From positions 1 to 64,000 of the forward strand of contig NZ_VSSP01000005.1 in assembly GCF_008312895.1 (NCBI RefSeq): a stretch of 64,000 nt of DNA, read 5' to 3'. The translations under genes were made by a program, and so were the position numbers. Shown piece by piece: positions 6,552 through 17,299 of this stretch; positions within the stretch are counted from its first letter, which is position 1, and every line of letters starts with the position of its first letter. A model generated the notes under the pieces. That model searched no databases. It was not told where the DNA came from and was given only the letters and a program-made list of their open reading frames with translations. The stretch comes from Luteimonas suaedae (GTDB lineage Bacteria; Pseudomonadota; Gammaproteobacteria; Xanthomonadales; Xanthomonadaceae).

Positions 6552-7216
6552 TCACCCCGTCTTCCTCTCCGCAATCTGTCGCAGCGCCCGCTCGAACACT
6601 TCTATCGGCTGGCCACCCGAGATCAGGTCGCGCTGTTCGATGATGACGGCCGGCACGGCATTGATACCTTTGCGCGAGTAGAGCTGTTGTTCCGCGCGCA
6701 CCTCGGCCGCGTAGGCGTCTGAGGCGAGGATGTCATGTGCGCGGTCCGGTGCCAGTCCGGCCATGCCCGCGATGTGGACCAGGGTGTCGTGGTCCGAGAC
6801 GTCCCGCCCGTCGGTGAAGTACGCGCGCAGCAATGCATGCTTGAGTGCAACCTGGCTGCCTTCGAGCCGGGCCCAGTACAGCAGTCGGTGGGCGTCGAAC
6901 GTGTTGTAGATGCGGCGGCGGTCCGCCGCGAAAGTGAAGCCCAGCTCGGCGCCGCGCTGGCGAATGCGTTCATGGCCTTCGGCAAGCTGTGCAGGGGACA
7001 GGCCGTACTTCGTCTGCAGGTGCTCGGCGATGTCCTCGCCTTCGGGCGGGAGCTGCGGGTTCAGTTCGAATGGACGGAAATGGAGCTCGGCCTGTATCTC
7101 GCCCTGCATACGTTCCAGTGCCCGTTCCAGCGACGCCAGCCCGATGGCGCACCACGGGCAGACCACGTCGGAGACGAAGTCGATGCGCAGCGGCACGCCG
7201 CCGGTCGCTGTCGCGT

Positions 7217-7220
<4 letters not shown>
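6552..7220 (-). CDS. DsbA-family thiol oxidoreductase (FrnE-like)
   Basis: 222 residues from the ATG at 7218-7220. DSBA-like thioredoxin domain with the active-site motif CPWC close to the N-terminus ([15 protein letters not shown]), a helical insertion, and the cis-Pro loop [10 protein letters not shown] near residue 180. There is no signal peptide, so it is cytoplasmic, as for FrnE and 2-hydroxychromene-2-carboxylate isomerase-like members. The ATG overlaps the hutU stop as ATGA, implying translational coupling. FrnE-like proteins handle disulfides or glutathione-linked chemistry; a specific link to histidine degradation is not established. Confidence 0.88.
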
Positions 7221-8890
<1,670 letters not shown>

Positions 8891-9286
8891 GCGTGGCTCC
8901 GGGAGCGGTTGGCGATGCGCCGAGGTGAGGCGGGGCGCGGAATATCGGGATTATCGCATTGGGGTGCAGAAGGCCCGGAGGTGCGGGCCGCGACGATCTG
9001 CTCCCTCCCCCGTTTATGGGGGAGGGCTGGGGTGGGGGCGACGGAGCCGCGACTGCGTCCGGTGTATGGATATTTCGAGTGAGCGGCTTGTGGATCTGCC
9101 CACTCGATGGCGAGTGGCGGCGTTCGATGTGCCTGCGCCGGTTTGCCCCCATCCCAACCTTCCCCCGCAAGCGGGGGAAGGAGCGGAGTGCGGGTGTTTG
9201 CGGGAGCGGGTGTGCGAATGAGTGGGCGCAGACTGCGTGCGCCAGCGACGGCGGGCGGCAGGGGCGGCCTGCCGTGGATGGCCGGC
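8891..9286. repeat. intergenic repeats of the CCCTCCCCC...GGGGGAGGG type
   Basis: No gene is apparent. Two GC-rich palindromic units are present: CTCCCTCCCCCGTTTATGGG and its continuation GGAGGGCTGGGGTGGGG at 9000-9035, and CCCCATCCCAACCTTCCCCC with GCAAGCGGGGGAAGG at 9147-9181, in opposite orientation. Related units occur at about 16047-16076 and 29537-29570. They look like a dispersed palindromic repeat family. The hutU promoter should also lie in this stretch. Confidence 0.6.
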
Positions 9287-11128
9287 TCAGAACAGCAGGT
9301 TCACCATCGCCACCACCACCAGGGTGTAGGTCAACGACAGCGGGGCGCCGACACGCCACAATTCACGTGCGTTGTAGCCGGCGGGGCCGGTGATCATCGA
9401 CAGCACCGGATTGGACTGTGTCATGAAGTTGTTCGAGGCCGACAGCGCCACGATCAGGGCGAAGGCGGTCGGGTCGCCGCCGGCGGCGAGCGCGAGGTTG
9501 ATCGCCAGCGGCACCACCACGATGGTGGCGCCGACGTGGCTGATGACCAGGGAGAAGGCGGTGGTCAGGATGGCGACGGCGATCTCGATCACCCACACCG
9601 GCAGCCCGCGGGGCAGCTGTTCGATGGTATGGCCGGCCACCCAGGCGGCGGCGCCGCTGCTGTCCATGGCCCAGCCCAGCGGGATCAGGCAGGCCATCAG
9701 GAACACCGTCTTCCAGTTGATGGCGCTGTAGGCCTCGTCCATCTTCAGCACGCCGCAGACCAGCATGCCGGCCACGCCGGTCATCAGCGCGATCGAGGTG
9801 GGCACGCGCGAGGACAACGCGATCAGGATGGTGACGGCAAAGATCGCCATCGCGATCTTGAACTTGTGCGGGCGCTGCTCGCCCTTGGGGAAATCGGTCA
9901 CCACCACGAAGTCGCGGCTGGAGCTTTCCGACAGCGCCTGCCAGAAACTGTGCAGCACCAGCATGTCGCCGGCGCGCAGCGGCAGGTCGCGCACGTTGTC
10001 GCGGATCACCTCCTCGTCCTTGCCGCGGTTGACCGCCAGCAGGCGGATCCCGTGCTGGCGCCGCAGCTGCAGCTCGTTGGCGCTCTTGCCGATGAACTTG
10101 GAGGTTGGCGGGATCACCGCCTCCGAGATGCCGGCGCGGGCCGGATTGAACAGGTCGCCGAAGTTGCGCAGGCGCGTGCTCATGCGCAGGAACTGGTTCT
10201 GCGCGAAATCCGACACCTGCTGCCGCGTGCCCATGGCCCCGAGCACGCTGCCGACCCAGATACGGGTGTCGGCAGCCGGCGCCAGCTTCGCCTCGTTGTC
10301 GCTCTTGAGCGCCAGCAGCACGGGGGCGTCATGCAGGGCCTCGGCCTCGCCGAAGGTCATGCCGACCAGTGGGCTGTCGGCGGTGACGGTGAGCTCGTAC
10401 ACGTCGCCTTCGATGCCGTAGACGCGGGCGAAATAGCTCTGCGTGCGCGCCGGGGTCACGTTGCTGTCGTTGCCCTCGCGCAGCTGCCGGTTGCCGAAGA
10501 AATGGAAGTAGGCCAGGCCGGTGGCCAGCAGCACCAGGCCGATCGGCAGCGGGGCGAACATGTTCAGTGGTTCCAGCGTCGCCACGCCGGAGGGCAGGTT
10601 GGCGTTGGCGGCCACCAGCAGGTCGTTGAGCAGGATCAGCGGCGAGGTGCCGACCATCGTCAGGCTGCCGCCCATCACGATCGCCACGCCCAGCGGCAGC
10701 AGCAGTTGCGACAGGCTCATGCCGGTGCGTGAGGCCAGCCGCGAGGCCACCGGCAGGTACAGCGCCATCGCCGCCGGGTTCTGCATGAACGAGGAATTGA
10801 GGCCGGCGACCGCCGAGGTCAGCAGCAGCAACCGCTGCTCCACGCCGTGCGCGCGCCGCAGCAGCCAGGCGGCCAGGCGGTTGAGGGCGCCGGTGCGGTC
10901 CAGGCCCATGCCCAGGATCATGGTGGCGATCACGCTGATCACGGCGTTGGACGAGAAGCCGTTGAACACGTCTTCCGACGCCACCTGCCCGGTCAGTCCC
11001 AGCAGCACCAGCACCACCAGCGCCACTAGGTCGGCGCGTACCCGCTGGAACACGAACAGCAGCATCGTCAGGCTCACCAGACCGAGGACGATCTTCATGT
11101 CCGTGGTGAGCGAGAGGGCGGTGTCCAT
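9287..11128 (-). CDS. SLC13/DASS-family permease with RCK_C domains
   Basis: 613 residues. Two blocks of transmembrane helices (about 1-200 and 420-613) flank a cytoplasmic insert with two TrkA-C/RCK_C modules; the first, YELTVTADSPLVGMTFGEAE, lies near residue 250 and the second, near 340, contains ISEAVIPPTSKFIGK. The architecture is that of bacterial SLC13-type anion (sulfate or dicarboxylate) transporters with regulatory RCK_C domains. Re-entrant NxxT-like segments are visible (NSSFMQNPAA, SASNNFMTQSNPV). It would act in the inner membrane, probably as a Na+-coupled or ion-regulated anion importer; the anion cannot be named. The ATG at 11126-11128 was chosen, with an alternative internal ATG at codon 11. 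Confidence 0.9.
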   Translation of the reverse strand: MDTALSLTTDMKIVLGLVSLTMLLFVFQRVRADLVALVVLVLLGLTGQVASEDVFNGFSSNAVISVIATMILGMGLDRTGALNRLAAWLLRRAHGVEQRLLLLTSAVAGLNSSFMQNPAAMALYLPVASRLASRTGMSLSQLLLPLGVAIVMGGSLTMVGTSPLILLNDLLVAANANLPSGVATLEPLNMFAPLPIGLVLLATGLAYFHFFGNRQLREGNDSNVTPARTQSYFARVYGIEGDVYELTVTADSPLVGMTFGEAEALHDAPVLLALKSDNEAKLAPAADTRIWVGSVLGAMGTRQQVSDFAQNQFLRMSTRLRNFGDLFNPARAGISEAVIPPTSKFIGKSANELQLRRQHGIRLLAVNRGKDEEVIRDNVRDLPLRAGDMLVLHSFWQALSESSSRDFVVVTDFPKGEQRPHKFKIAMAIFAVTILIALSSRVPTSIALMTGVAGMLVCGVLKMDEAYSAINWKTVFLMACLIPLGWAMDSSGAAAWVAGHTIEQLPRGLPVWVIEIAVAILTTAFSLVISHVGATIVVVPLAINLALAAGGDPTAFALIVALSASNNFMTQSNPVLSMITGPAGYNARELWRVGAPLSLTYTLVVVAMVNLLF

Positions 11129-11376
11129 TTAGGGCCGGGATTGGGGATTCGGGAGTCGGGATTGGGAAAGCGGGCCGCAGCGGCGGACCGTCAGCCGGTG
11201 GACCCGATGCCGTTGTCCCGACAAGGGCCGGGGTCCAGTTCGCTTTGCCGGCGGATTACGATGGATCCCGGCCTTCGCCGGGGCGGTGTCGGGTCCGGCG
11301 GCCGGCGGCGCCGGGTTCCGTGCCGCGAGACGCGCATCTCAAATGCCTTTCGCTTTTTCGAATCACGAATCACGAA
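11129..11376. repeat. intergenic inverted GATTGGGGATTCGGGAG / GAATCACGAATC repeats
   Basis: A plus-strand unit GGGATTGGGGATTCGGGAGT (11137-11156) faces CGAATCACGAATCACGAATC (11359-11378), which contains three tandem CGAATCA units. CCCGGCCTTCGCCGGGG (11268-11284) forms another hairpin. Such units are common between genes in this bacterial group. No gene is apparent. Confidence 0.5.
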
Positions 11377-12108
11377 TCACGAATCCCGGTCGTAAAGCAA
11401 ATCCCACACACCGTGGCCCAGGCGCTGGCCGCGGGTCTCGAAATGGGTCTGCGGGCGCCAGTCCGGGCGCGGCACGTGCCCGCGCGCACCGGCGCGGTTG
11501 CGCAATCCCGCCGTTGCGTCCAGGACGTCCCACATCTGTTCGGCATAGTCCTGCCAATCGGTGGCGAGGTGCAAGCGCCCGCCGGGCGCCAGCTTGCGCA
11601 CCAGCAGGTCGGCGAAGGCCGGTTGCACCAGGCGGCGCTTGTTGTGGCGCTTCTTGTGCCAGGGATCGGGGAAATAGATGCGGATCTCGTCGAGCGAGGC
11701 GTCGGCGATCTCGTGCTCGAGCACCTCCACCGCATCGTGGTGGTAGATGCGGGCGTGGTCGCTGCCGTCCTCGGCCAGGGCATTCAACAGGCGGCCGACG
11801 CCTGGGGCGTGCACCTCGATGCCGATGTAGTCGCGCGTGGGGTCCTGGCGGGCGGCGTAGCGCAGCGCCTCGCCGTTGCCGAAGCCGATCTCCAGTACCC
11901 GTGGCGCGCTGCGGCCGAATACGGCGTCGAAGTCGCGCGGGCCGGTCTGCTGGTCGGCGGGGCGGAAATCCAGTCCGAAACGCGGCCACGACTGGTCGAA
12001 CGCCCGCTGCTGGGCCTCGCTGAAGCGGCCCTGGCGCAGTACGAAGCTGCGCACCCGGCGACGGCCGGGCTCGACGGTGAAGGGCTTGTCGCGGCCGGTC
12101 TCGCTCAT
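11377..12108 (-). CDS. trmB: tRNA (guanine-N7-)-methyltransferase
   Basis: 243 residues. The enzyme (EC 2.1.1.33) uses S-adenosylmethionine to methylate G46 of tRNAs. It shows SAM-binding motif [13 protein letters not shown] (about residues 70-81), the family hallmark [18 protein letters not shown] (about 143-160), and the C-terminal [17 protein letters not shown]. The ATG at 12106-12108 fits the family N-terminus; the frame is open for another 53 codons, but those lie in repeat DNA. It is on the same strand as thiG, from which it is separated by a REPIN (12148-12289). Confidence 0.96.
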   Translation of the reverse strand: MSETGRDKPFTVEPGRRRVRSFVLRQGRFSEAQQRAFDQSWPRFGLDFRPADQQTGPRDFDAVFGRSAPRVLEIGFGNGEALRYAARQDPTRDYIGIEVHAPGVGRLLNALAEDGSDHARIYHHDAVEVLEHEIADASLDEIRIYFPDPWHKKRHNKRRLVQPAFADLLVRKLAPGGRLHLATDWQDYAEQMWDVLDATAGLRNRAGARGHVPRPDWRPQTHFETRGQRLGHGVWDLLYDRDS

Positions 12109-12147
12109 GCCGCCGCTGCGCGCGGAACGGCCCGCGCCGGGCAGTTC

Positions 12148-12289
12148 GTAGGAGCGCGCCGTGCGCGCGATGCCGTGGGCAGGTCGTCGTCTGCGAATTT
12201 CCCTGACCGACGCGCCTGCCGGTCCAGAATCGCCGCATCCACCGGATCCTGCCAGTACCCGCGGCATCGCGCCCGTGGGGCGCTCCTAC
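12148..12289. repeat. REPIN copy 1 (between thiG and trmB)
   Basis: A 142-bp unit bounded by GTAGGAGCGCGCCGTGCGCG on the left and its near inverse (ending GGGGCGCTCCTAC) on the right. It is the same family as units at 21097, 28405 and 51716. The inner sequence CGCATCCACCGGATCCTGCC matches the reverse complement of the 51716 copy's centre, so the two copies lie in opposite orientation. Confidence 0.85.
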
Positions 12290-12325
12290 GGGAGGGCGAT
12301 TGACGTCGGGCGTGGCGCATCGCCA

Positions 12326-13120
12326 TCAGCCGATCAGACCGTCCACCGGGCTGGAGGCGCTGGCGTAGCGCTTGCGCGGGATGCGGCCGGCGAGGAAGGC
12401 GTCGCGGCCGGCCTCCACCGCCAGTTTCATCGCCCGCGCCATGCGCACCGGATCCTTGGCGCCGGCGATGGCGGTGTTCATCAGCACGCCGTCGCAGCCC
12501 AGCTCCATCGCGATCGCGGCGTCGGACGCGGTGCCGACGCCGGCATCGACCAGCACCGGCACCTTGGCGTTCTCGATGATCTCGAGCAGGTTGTACTTGT
12601 TCTGGATGCCCAGGCCGGAGCCGATCGGCGCGGCCAGCGGCATCACCGCCACGCAGCCGATCTCCTCCAGCCGGCGCGCCAGGATCGGATCGTCGCTGGT
12701 GTAGACCATCACCTGGAAGCCGTCGGCGACCAGTTGCTCGGCGGCCTCGAGCGTCTGCACCACGTCGGGAAACAGCGTTTTCTCGTCGCCCAGCACCTCG
12801 AGCTTGGTGAGGTTGTGGCCGTCGAGCAGCTCGCGCGCCAGGCGGCAGGTGCGCACCGCGTCGGCGGCGGTGTAGCAGCCGGCGGTGTTGGGCAAGATGG
12901 TGTAGCGGTCGGGCGGCAGCACGTCGAGCAGGTTGGGCTCGCCCGGATTCTGGCCGATGTTGGTCCGGCGGATGGCCACGGTGACGATCTCGGCGCCGGC
13001 GGCCTCGGTGGCGGCGCGGGTTTCGTCGAGATCCTTGAACTTGCCGGTGCCGGTGAGCAGGCGCGAGCGGTAGCGCTTGCCGGCGATGACCAGTGGGTCG
13101 TGCGCAGACGAATCGTTCAT
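12326..13120 (-). CDS. thiG: thiazole synthase
   Basis: 264 residues. ThiG (EC 2.8.1.10) builds the thiazole phosphate of thiamine from deoxyxylulose 5-phosphate, dehydroglycine and the ThiS thiocarboxylate. It is a TIM barrel with [12 protein letters not shown] (early), [30 protein letters not shown] (the Lys region forming the Schiff base) and [15 protein letters not shown], all characteristic. I use the ATG at 13118-13120; a GTG seven codons upstream is also possible. thiS lies 5.7 kb upstream on the same strand, with three plus-strand genes between, instead of the usual adjacent thiS-thiG pair. Confidence 0.96.
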   Translation of the reverse strand: MNDSSAHDPLVIAGKRYRSRLLTGTGKFKDLDETRAATEAAGAEIVTVAIRRTNIGQNPGEPNLLDVLPPDRYTILPNTAGCYTAADAVRTCRLARELLDGHNLTKLEVLGDEKTLFPDVVQTLEAAEQLVADGFQVMVYTSDDPILARRLEEIGCVAVMPLAAPIGSGLGIQNKYNLLEIIENAKVPVLVDAGVGTASDAAIAMELGCDGVLMNTAIAGAKDPVRMARAMKLAVEAGRDAFLAGRIPRKRYASASSPVDGLIG

Positions 13121-13421
13121 GACCGGATTATGGCGGTTCACGCCGTCGAAATGTAGGGACGCGGTGAATGCCCGCTCTTGTAGGAGGGACTTCAGCCGCG
13201 CCCCCGCACTTCTGTAGGAGGAGCTTCAGCCCCGACCCCGCACATGACGGCAGGTCCGTCCTGCCGTTGTTCCCCTTCGCAACGCGCGGCGCGGCTTCAT
13301 CGCCGCCGCCGACGGGCTGCGCGGCGCGGCACGTGTCATCAAAACTGAACCTTCGCCATGCAGCATCGGCGGCCGTCGCGCAGCTCCGCGATGTCCTTCC
13401 CCCGTATCAGGATTGATTCAC
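13121..13421. repeat. intergenic REP units of the GGAGGGGCTTCAGCC family
   Basis: It holds two head-to-tail units, TGTAGGAGGGACTTCAGCCGC (13179-13199) and TGTAGGAGGAGCTTCAGCCCC (13213-13233). A tail CTGCCGTTGTTCCCCTTCGC...GCGGCTTCATCG (13261-13302) resembles the tail at 33076-33118. An AGGA ribosome-binding site for the receptor gene lies at 13410-13413. No gene is apparent; promoters for thiG and the receptor may be here. Confidence 0.6.
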
Positions 13422-16040
13422 ATGCAGATGAAGCGCCGCCGCCTCAGCGGTTCGATCCGCCGTGCCCTCGTCGTCGGTGCCTGCGCCGCGATGGCTTCCG
13501 CCCCGGCCTGGGCACAGCAGGACGCAGCATCCGCCACGGACGGCATCGACCGGCGCACCGACGCCACCGAACTCGACAGCATCGTGGTGACCGGCCGCGC
13601 CGGCACCGGCATCCGCACCAAGGCCGAGACCAGCTACTCGGTCACCAACATCGAAGAGGAGACGCTGCGCCTGCAGGCGCCCACCAGCGTGACCGAATCG
13701 CTCAAATCGGTGCCCGGCTTCTGGGTCGAGGCGTCCGGTGGCGAGGGCAGCGGCAACGTCCGCGTCCGCGGCATCCCGGTCGACGGCTTCGGCTCGGTCA
13801 ACATCCTCGAGGACGGCGTGCCGGTGGTGCACGATCCCTCGCTCGGCTATCTGAACGGTGACCAGGCATTCCGCCTCGACGAGACCATCGAGCGTATCGA
13901 GGTGGTGCGCGGCGGCCCGTCGTCGGTGATCTACCCCAACGCCCCGGCCGGCGCGATCAACTACATCCCGCGCCAGGTCGGCGACGAGGACGAGGGCATC
14001 GCCAAGGTCACCGTGGGCGACTACGGCCTGAAACGCCTCGACTTCTGGTACGGCACGCCGGTGGCCGGCGACTGGAAGCTGGGCCTCGGCGGCTTCTACC
14101 GCCAGGACGACGGCATCCGCGATCCCGGCTACACCGCCAACGACGGCGGACAGTTCCGCGTCAACCTGGCGCGCGAGTTCGAGCGCGGCCGCCTCAGCAT
14201 CGACGCCAAGCACCTGGACGACAAGGTCATGCTGTACCTGGGCATCCCGATGCGCACCGACGAGAACGGCGATATTCGTGCGGTGCCGGGGTTCGACGGC
14301 CACCATGGCACCGTGGCCGGCCCGGAAACCCGCCGCCTGGCGATGCCAATGGGCGGTGATGGCGGCGACGGCGGCGTCTGGGACTACGACAACGCCAAGG
14401 GCACCCACGTCCGGCGCGACCAGCTGACGGTGAAGTTCGACTACGACCTGGGCGCGGGCTGGCAGGTGTCCGACGCGCTGGGCCTCACCCATACCAAGAC
14501 CACCCGCAACGGCGTGTTCGCGCTGAACCTGCAGAGCGCGTCGAGCTTCCTGGAGAACCAGGCCGAGGACCTCGCGTCGCAGATCGCACAGGTGCCGGGT
14601 GCCGCCGGCCTGCAGCTGAGCTACGTCAACGCGCCGGGCGGCGTCTTCGACGTCGCCGGCCAGAACGGCAACGGACTGATGATGGTGGGCGGCCTGCGTG
14701 GCCTGGAGATGCCGGTGAAGGAGCTGGTCAACGACCTGCGCCTGTCGCGCGACTTCGATGTCGGCGGCCAGAACCACAATCTGACCCTGGGCTACTACTA
14801 CGCCAACACCAACGAGGACTTCGACCGCTATTCCTCCAACGTACTGCTGGACGCGCAGGACAACGCGCGCCTGCTGAACCTGGAGGTGGTGGACGCCGAC
14901 GGCAACGTGCTGGCCGCCTTCACCGAGGACGGTGTCCGGCGCCACGGCTACGAATGGGGCAATGCCTCGGGCGAGTCCACCACTCACGCGCTTTACTTGG
15001 CGGACGAGTGGCAGGTGAACGATGCCCTGCGCATCGACGCCGGCGTGCGCTGGGAGGAGATCACCGCCGAGGGCTGGACCGAGGTGCGCACCACGGCCGA
15101 CGGCGGCACCCCGGCCACGGCCTCGATGCTGACCGGCTCGGGCCGGTTCCTGCACTACGACACCAGTTCCGACAAGGTCGGCTGGACCTTGGGCGCGAAC
15201 TACCAGTTCGGGCGGAATTCGGGCGTATTCGGCCGCTGGACCTCGGCCTTCCGCCTGCCCAGCCTGGGGAGCTACGTCACCCGCGGCGACAACGCCTGCG
15301 ATGACAGTACCGGAGCGGAATTCGACCAGTGCGTGTCCGAGCGGCAGGCCACCAACAATGATGCCGCCATCACCCAGACCATGGACCTGGCGGAGATCGG
15401 CTACAAGTACAGCGACGCGTTGTTCAGCCTGTTCGCCACCGGGTTCTACACCAAGTACGACAATGTCGGGTTCAACAACTACGTGTTCGACGTCAATACC
15501 GGGGTCTCGACCCGGGAGCAGGGCTACGCCAGCACCCGCACCTACGGCCTGGAGCTGGAGGGCGCCTGGTATCCGGCCGACTGGTTCGACCTGCAGCTGA
15601 CCGCCACTTTGCAGAATCCGGAATACCGGGACCTGAGATACACCGAGGACTCGGACGAGGGCCCGATGCTGCGCGACTTCGTTGGCAACCGCCTGATCCG
15701 GGTGCCGGAGACCAGCGTGCGCCTCGTGCCCGGCGTGAATCTGCTGGACGGCCGCCTGCGTCTGCAGCTCGCCTGGGAATACCAGGGCGACCGCTACGTC
15801 GACAACGCCAACTCGGTGAAGCTGCCGGCGTACGACGTGTTCAACGCCAGCGCCCGGCTCGAGATGACGCCGCAGTTCGCGCTGTATGGCTACGTCGACA
15901 ACCTCGGTAACTCGCTGGGCCTGACCGAGGGCAACCCGCGCGCAGGTGAGCTGCAGAGCGGTGACGCCGGCGCCAACAGCTTCATCGCCCGGCCGGTGCT
16001 GGGACGGGCGTTCCGCCTGGCGGTGATGTACCGCTTCTGA
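13422..16040 (+). CDS. TonB-dependent outer-membrane receptor (siderophore-receptor-like)
   Basis: 872 residues. A signal peptide (to about AWAQ, residue 32) is followed by a TonB-box-like stretch (LDSIVVTGRAG), a plug domain with VRVRGIPVDGFGSVNILEDG and IERIEVVRGGPSSVIYPNAPAGAINYI, and a 22-strand barrel ending in the terminal Phe (AVMYRF). The plug resembles FecA/FhuA-type receptors. It imports a ligand across the outer membrane using TonB-ExbBD energy. The start ATG at 13422 has AGGA upstream. It is followed on the same strand by a secreted PI-PLC-like protein and a PHP metallohydrolase, suggesting the ligand is a phosphate- or inositol-containing product; that is inference. Confidence 0.93.
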   Translation: MQMKRRRLSGSIRRALVVGACAAMASAPAWAQQDAASATDGIDRRTDATELDSIVVTGRAGTGIRTKAETSYSVTNIEEETLRLQAPTSVTESLKSVPGFWVEASGGEGSGNVRVRGIPVDGFGSVNILEDGVPVVHDPSLGYLNGDQAFRLDETIERIEVVRGGPSSVIYPNAPAGAINYIPRQVGDEDEGIAKVTVGDYGLKRLDFWYGTPVAGDWKLGLGGFYRQDDGIRDPGYTANDGGQFRVNLAREFERGRLSIDAKHLDDKVMLYLGIPMRTDENGDIRAVPGFDGHHGTVAGPETRRLAMPMGGDGGDGGVWDYDNAKGTHVRRDQLTVKFDYDLGAGWQVSDALGLTHTKTTRNGVFALNLQSASSFLENQAEDLASQIAQVPGAAGLQLSYVNAPGGVFDVAGQNGNGLMMVGGLRGLEMPVKELVNDLRLSRDFDVGGQNHNLTLGYYYANTNEDFDRYSSNVLLDAQDNARLLNLEVVDADGNVLAAFTEDGVRRHGYEWGNASGESTTHALYLADEWQVNDALRIDAGVRWEEITAEGWTEVRTTADGGTPATASMLTGSGRFLHYDTSSDKVGWTLGANYQFGRNSGVFGRWTSAFRLPSLGSYVTRGDNACDDSTGAEFDQCVSERQATNNDAAITQTMDLAEIGYKYSDALFSLFATGFYTKYDNVGFNNYVFDVNTGVSTREQGYASTRTYGLELEGAWYPADWFDLQLTATLQNPEYRDLRYTEDSDEGPMLRDFVGNRLIRVPETSVRLVPGVNLLDGRLRLQLAWEYQGDRYVDNANSVKLPAYDVFNASARLEMTPQFALYGYVDNLGNSLGLTEGNPRAGELQSGDAGANSFIARPVLGRAFRLAVMYRF

Positions 16041-16157
16041 CGAAAGCTCCCGGGGGAGAGGGCTGGGGTGAGGGGGAGCGCCGGAGCAGTCGAGCGTTCG
16101 GTAACAACGCAGATTCGAGTGAAGGCCCCTCGGCTCCGCTCCCACGACGGACTCGCA
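16041..16157. repeat. GGGGGAGAGGGCTGGGGTGAGGG repeat upstream of PLC gene
   Basis: A half-unit of the dispersed palindromic family (GGGGAGAGGGCTGGGGTGAG at about 16051-16070) fills part of the 117-base gap between the receptor and the PLC-like gene. A related full hairpin is at 29537-29570. Confidence 0.5.
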
Positions 16158-17297
16158 ATGAAATCAAGCATAGTCATGCAAAGCCTCGTCCTGCTCGCTG
16201 CTTTCCTGCCGTTCGCGGCATCGGCCGCCTGCGACCTCGCAGCCCCCGACGCCCGTGCCGCCGGCGCCGACTGCGCGCAGGCCTGGATGGATGCCAACCT
16301 GCGCCTCAACGACCTGCAGGTGATCGGCACCCACAACAGTTACAAGCTGCCCACCTGGCCGCATCTGCTGGCCGCGCACCGCGAACGCGATCCGCAGGGC
16401 GCGGACGGCATCGACTACGGCCACCTGCCGTTGCGCGAGCAGCTGGCACGCGGCGTGCGCGCATTCGAATTCGACGTCTACCATGACCCAGAAGGCGCGC
16501 GCTATCGCCATGATTCGCTGCCGCGCGACCAGCGCGCCGCCCTGCGGCGCCCCGGCTTCAAGGTCATGCACCTGTCCGACATCGACTACCGCAGCAGCTG
16601 CCAGCCGTTCGCCGAATGCCTGCGGATCGTCCGCGACTGGTCGCGCGCGCATCCGCGGCATGTCCCGCTGCTGATCCAGATCAACGCCAAGGACGGTCCC
16701 GCCGCGCCCGGCGCGGTGCAGCCGCTGCGTTTCGATGCGGCGGCGTTCGATGCGCTGGATGCCGAGATCCGCAGCGCGTTCCCGGACGAGGCGCTGATCG
16801 TGCCGAACGAAGTGCAGGGCGACGCCCCGAGCCTGCGCGACGCGGCGCTCGCCGGCCGCTGGCCGCGCCTGGGCGAGGCGCGCGGGCGGGTGCTGTTCGC
16901 GCTCGACGAGGGCGAAGAGAAGGTGGCGCTGTATCGCGGCGAACGACGCGCGCTGGAAGGCCGGGTGCTGTTCGTCAATGCCGCCGCGTCCTCCCCGGCC
17001 GCGGCATGGCTGACGCGCAACGAGCCTGTGGAGCAGGGCGTGGACATCGCCGAGGCCGTAGCCGCGGGCTTCCTCGTCCGCACCCGCGCCGACGCCGACA
17101 CGCGGGAGGCGCGCCGGAACGACACGCGCCGCCGCGAGGCCGCGCTGGGCGGAGGCGCGCAGGTCGTCTCCACCGATTACATCGAACCCGATCCGCGGTT
17201 CGGCGACTACCGGGTCGGACTGCCGGGTGGTGCGGTCGCGCGCTGCAATCCGCATCGCGCCGCGCAACGCTGCGGCGGCCTGCCCATCGAGGAATGA
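16158..17297 (+). CDS. secreted Ca2+-dependent PI-phospholipase C-like protein
   Basis: 379 residues with a signal peptide (about 1-21, ending ASAA). The mature part matches the bacterial phosphoinositide-specific phospholipase C-like fold (PLC-like TIM barrel, Ca2+-dependent type): the first catalytic His is in QVIGTHNSYKLPT (about residues 53-65), the acidic metal-ligand segment is RAFEFDVYHDPEG, the second His region is FKVMHLSDIDYRSSC, and VPLLIQINAKDG and AQVVSTDYIEPDPR follow. Predicted role: cleavage of a glycerophospho-inositol-type or related phosphodiester outside the cytoplasm. Cys residues are consistent with export. It overlaps the next gene by four bases if the first ATG of that gene is used. 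True substrate unverified. Confidence 0.85.
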   Translation: MKSSIVMQSLVLLAAFLPFAASAACDLAAPDARAAGADCAQAWMDANLRLNDLQVIGTHNSYKLPTWPHLLAAHRERDPQGADGIDYGHLPLREQLARGVRAFEFDVYHDPEGARYRHDSLPRDQRAALRRPGFKVMHLSDIDYRSSCQPFAECLRIVRDWSRAHPRHVPLLIQINAKDGPAAPGAVQPLRFDAAAFDALDAEIRSAFPDEALIVPNEVQGDAPSLRDAALAGRWPRLGEARGRVLFALDEGEEKVALYRGERRALEGRVLFVNAAASSPAAAWLTRNEPVEQGVDIAEAVAAGFLVRTRADADTREARRNDTRRREAALGGGAQVVSTDYIEPDPRFGDYRVGLPGGAVARCNPHRAAQRCGGLPIEE

Positions 17298-17299
17298 TC

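Noticed and set aside
9107..10732. Long plus-strand open frame of 541 codons
   Set aside because: It lies antisense over the SLC13 permease gene, has His/Gln/Gly-rich low-complexity sequence and no start signal; high GC makes such shadow frames common.
11355..11390. Tandem CGAATCA units looked like a small CRISPR
   Set aside because: Repeats are 7 bases with no spacers; they belong to the dispersed intergenic repeat.
13407..16145. 912-codon minus-strand frame opposite the TonB receptor
   Set aside because: It is a mirror of a clear receptor gene in high-GC DNA; its translated sequence is Val/His/Arg-rich and matches no domain pattern.
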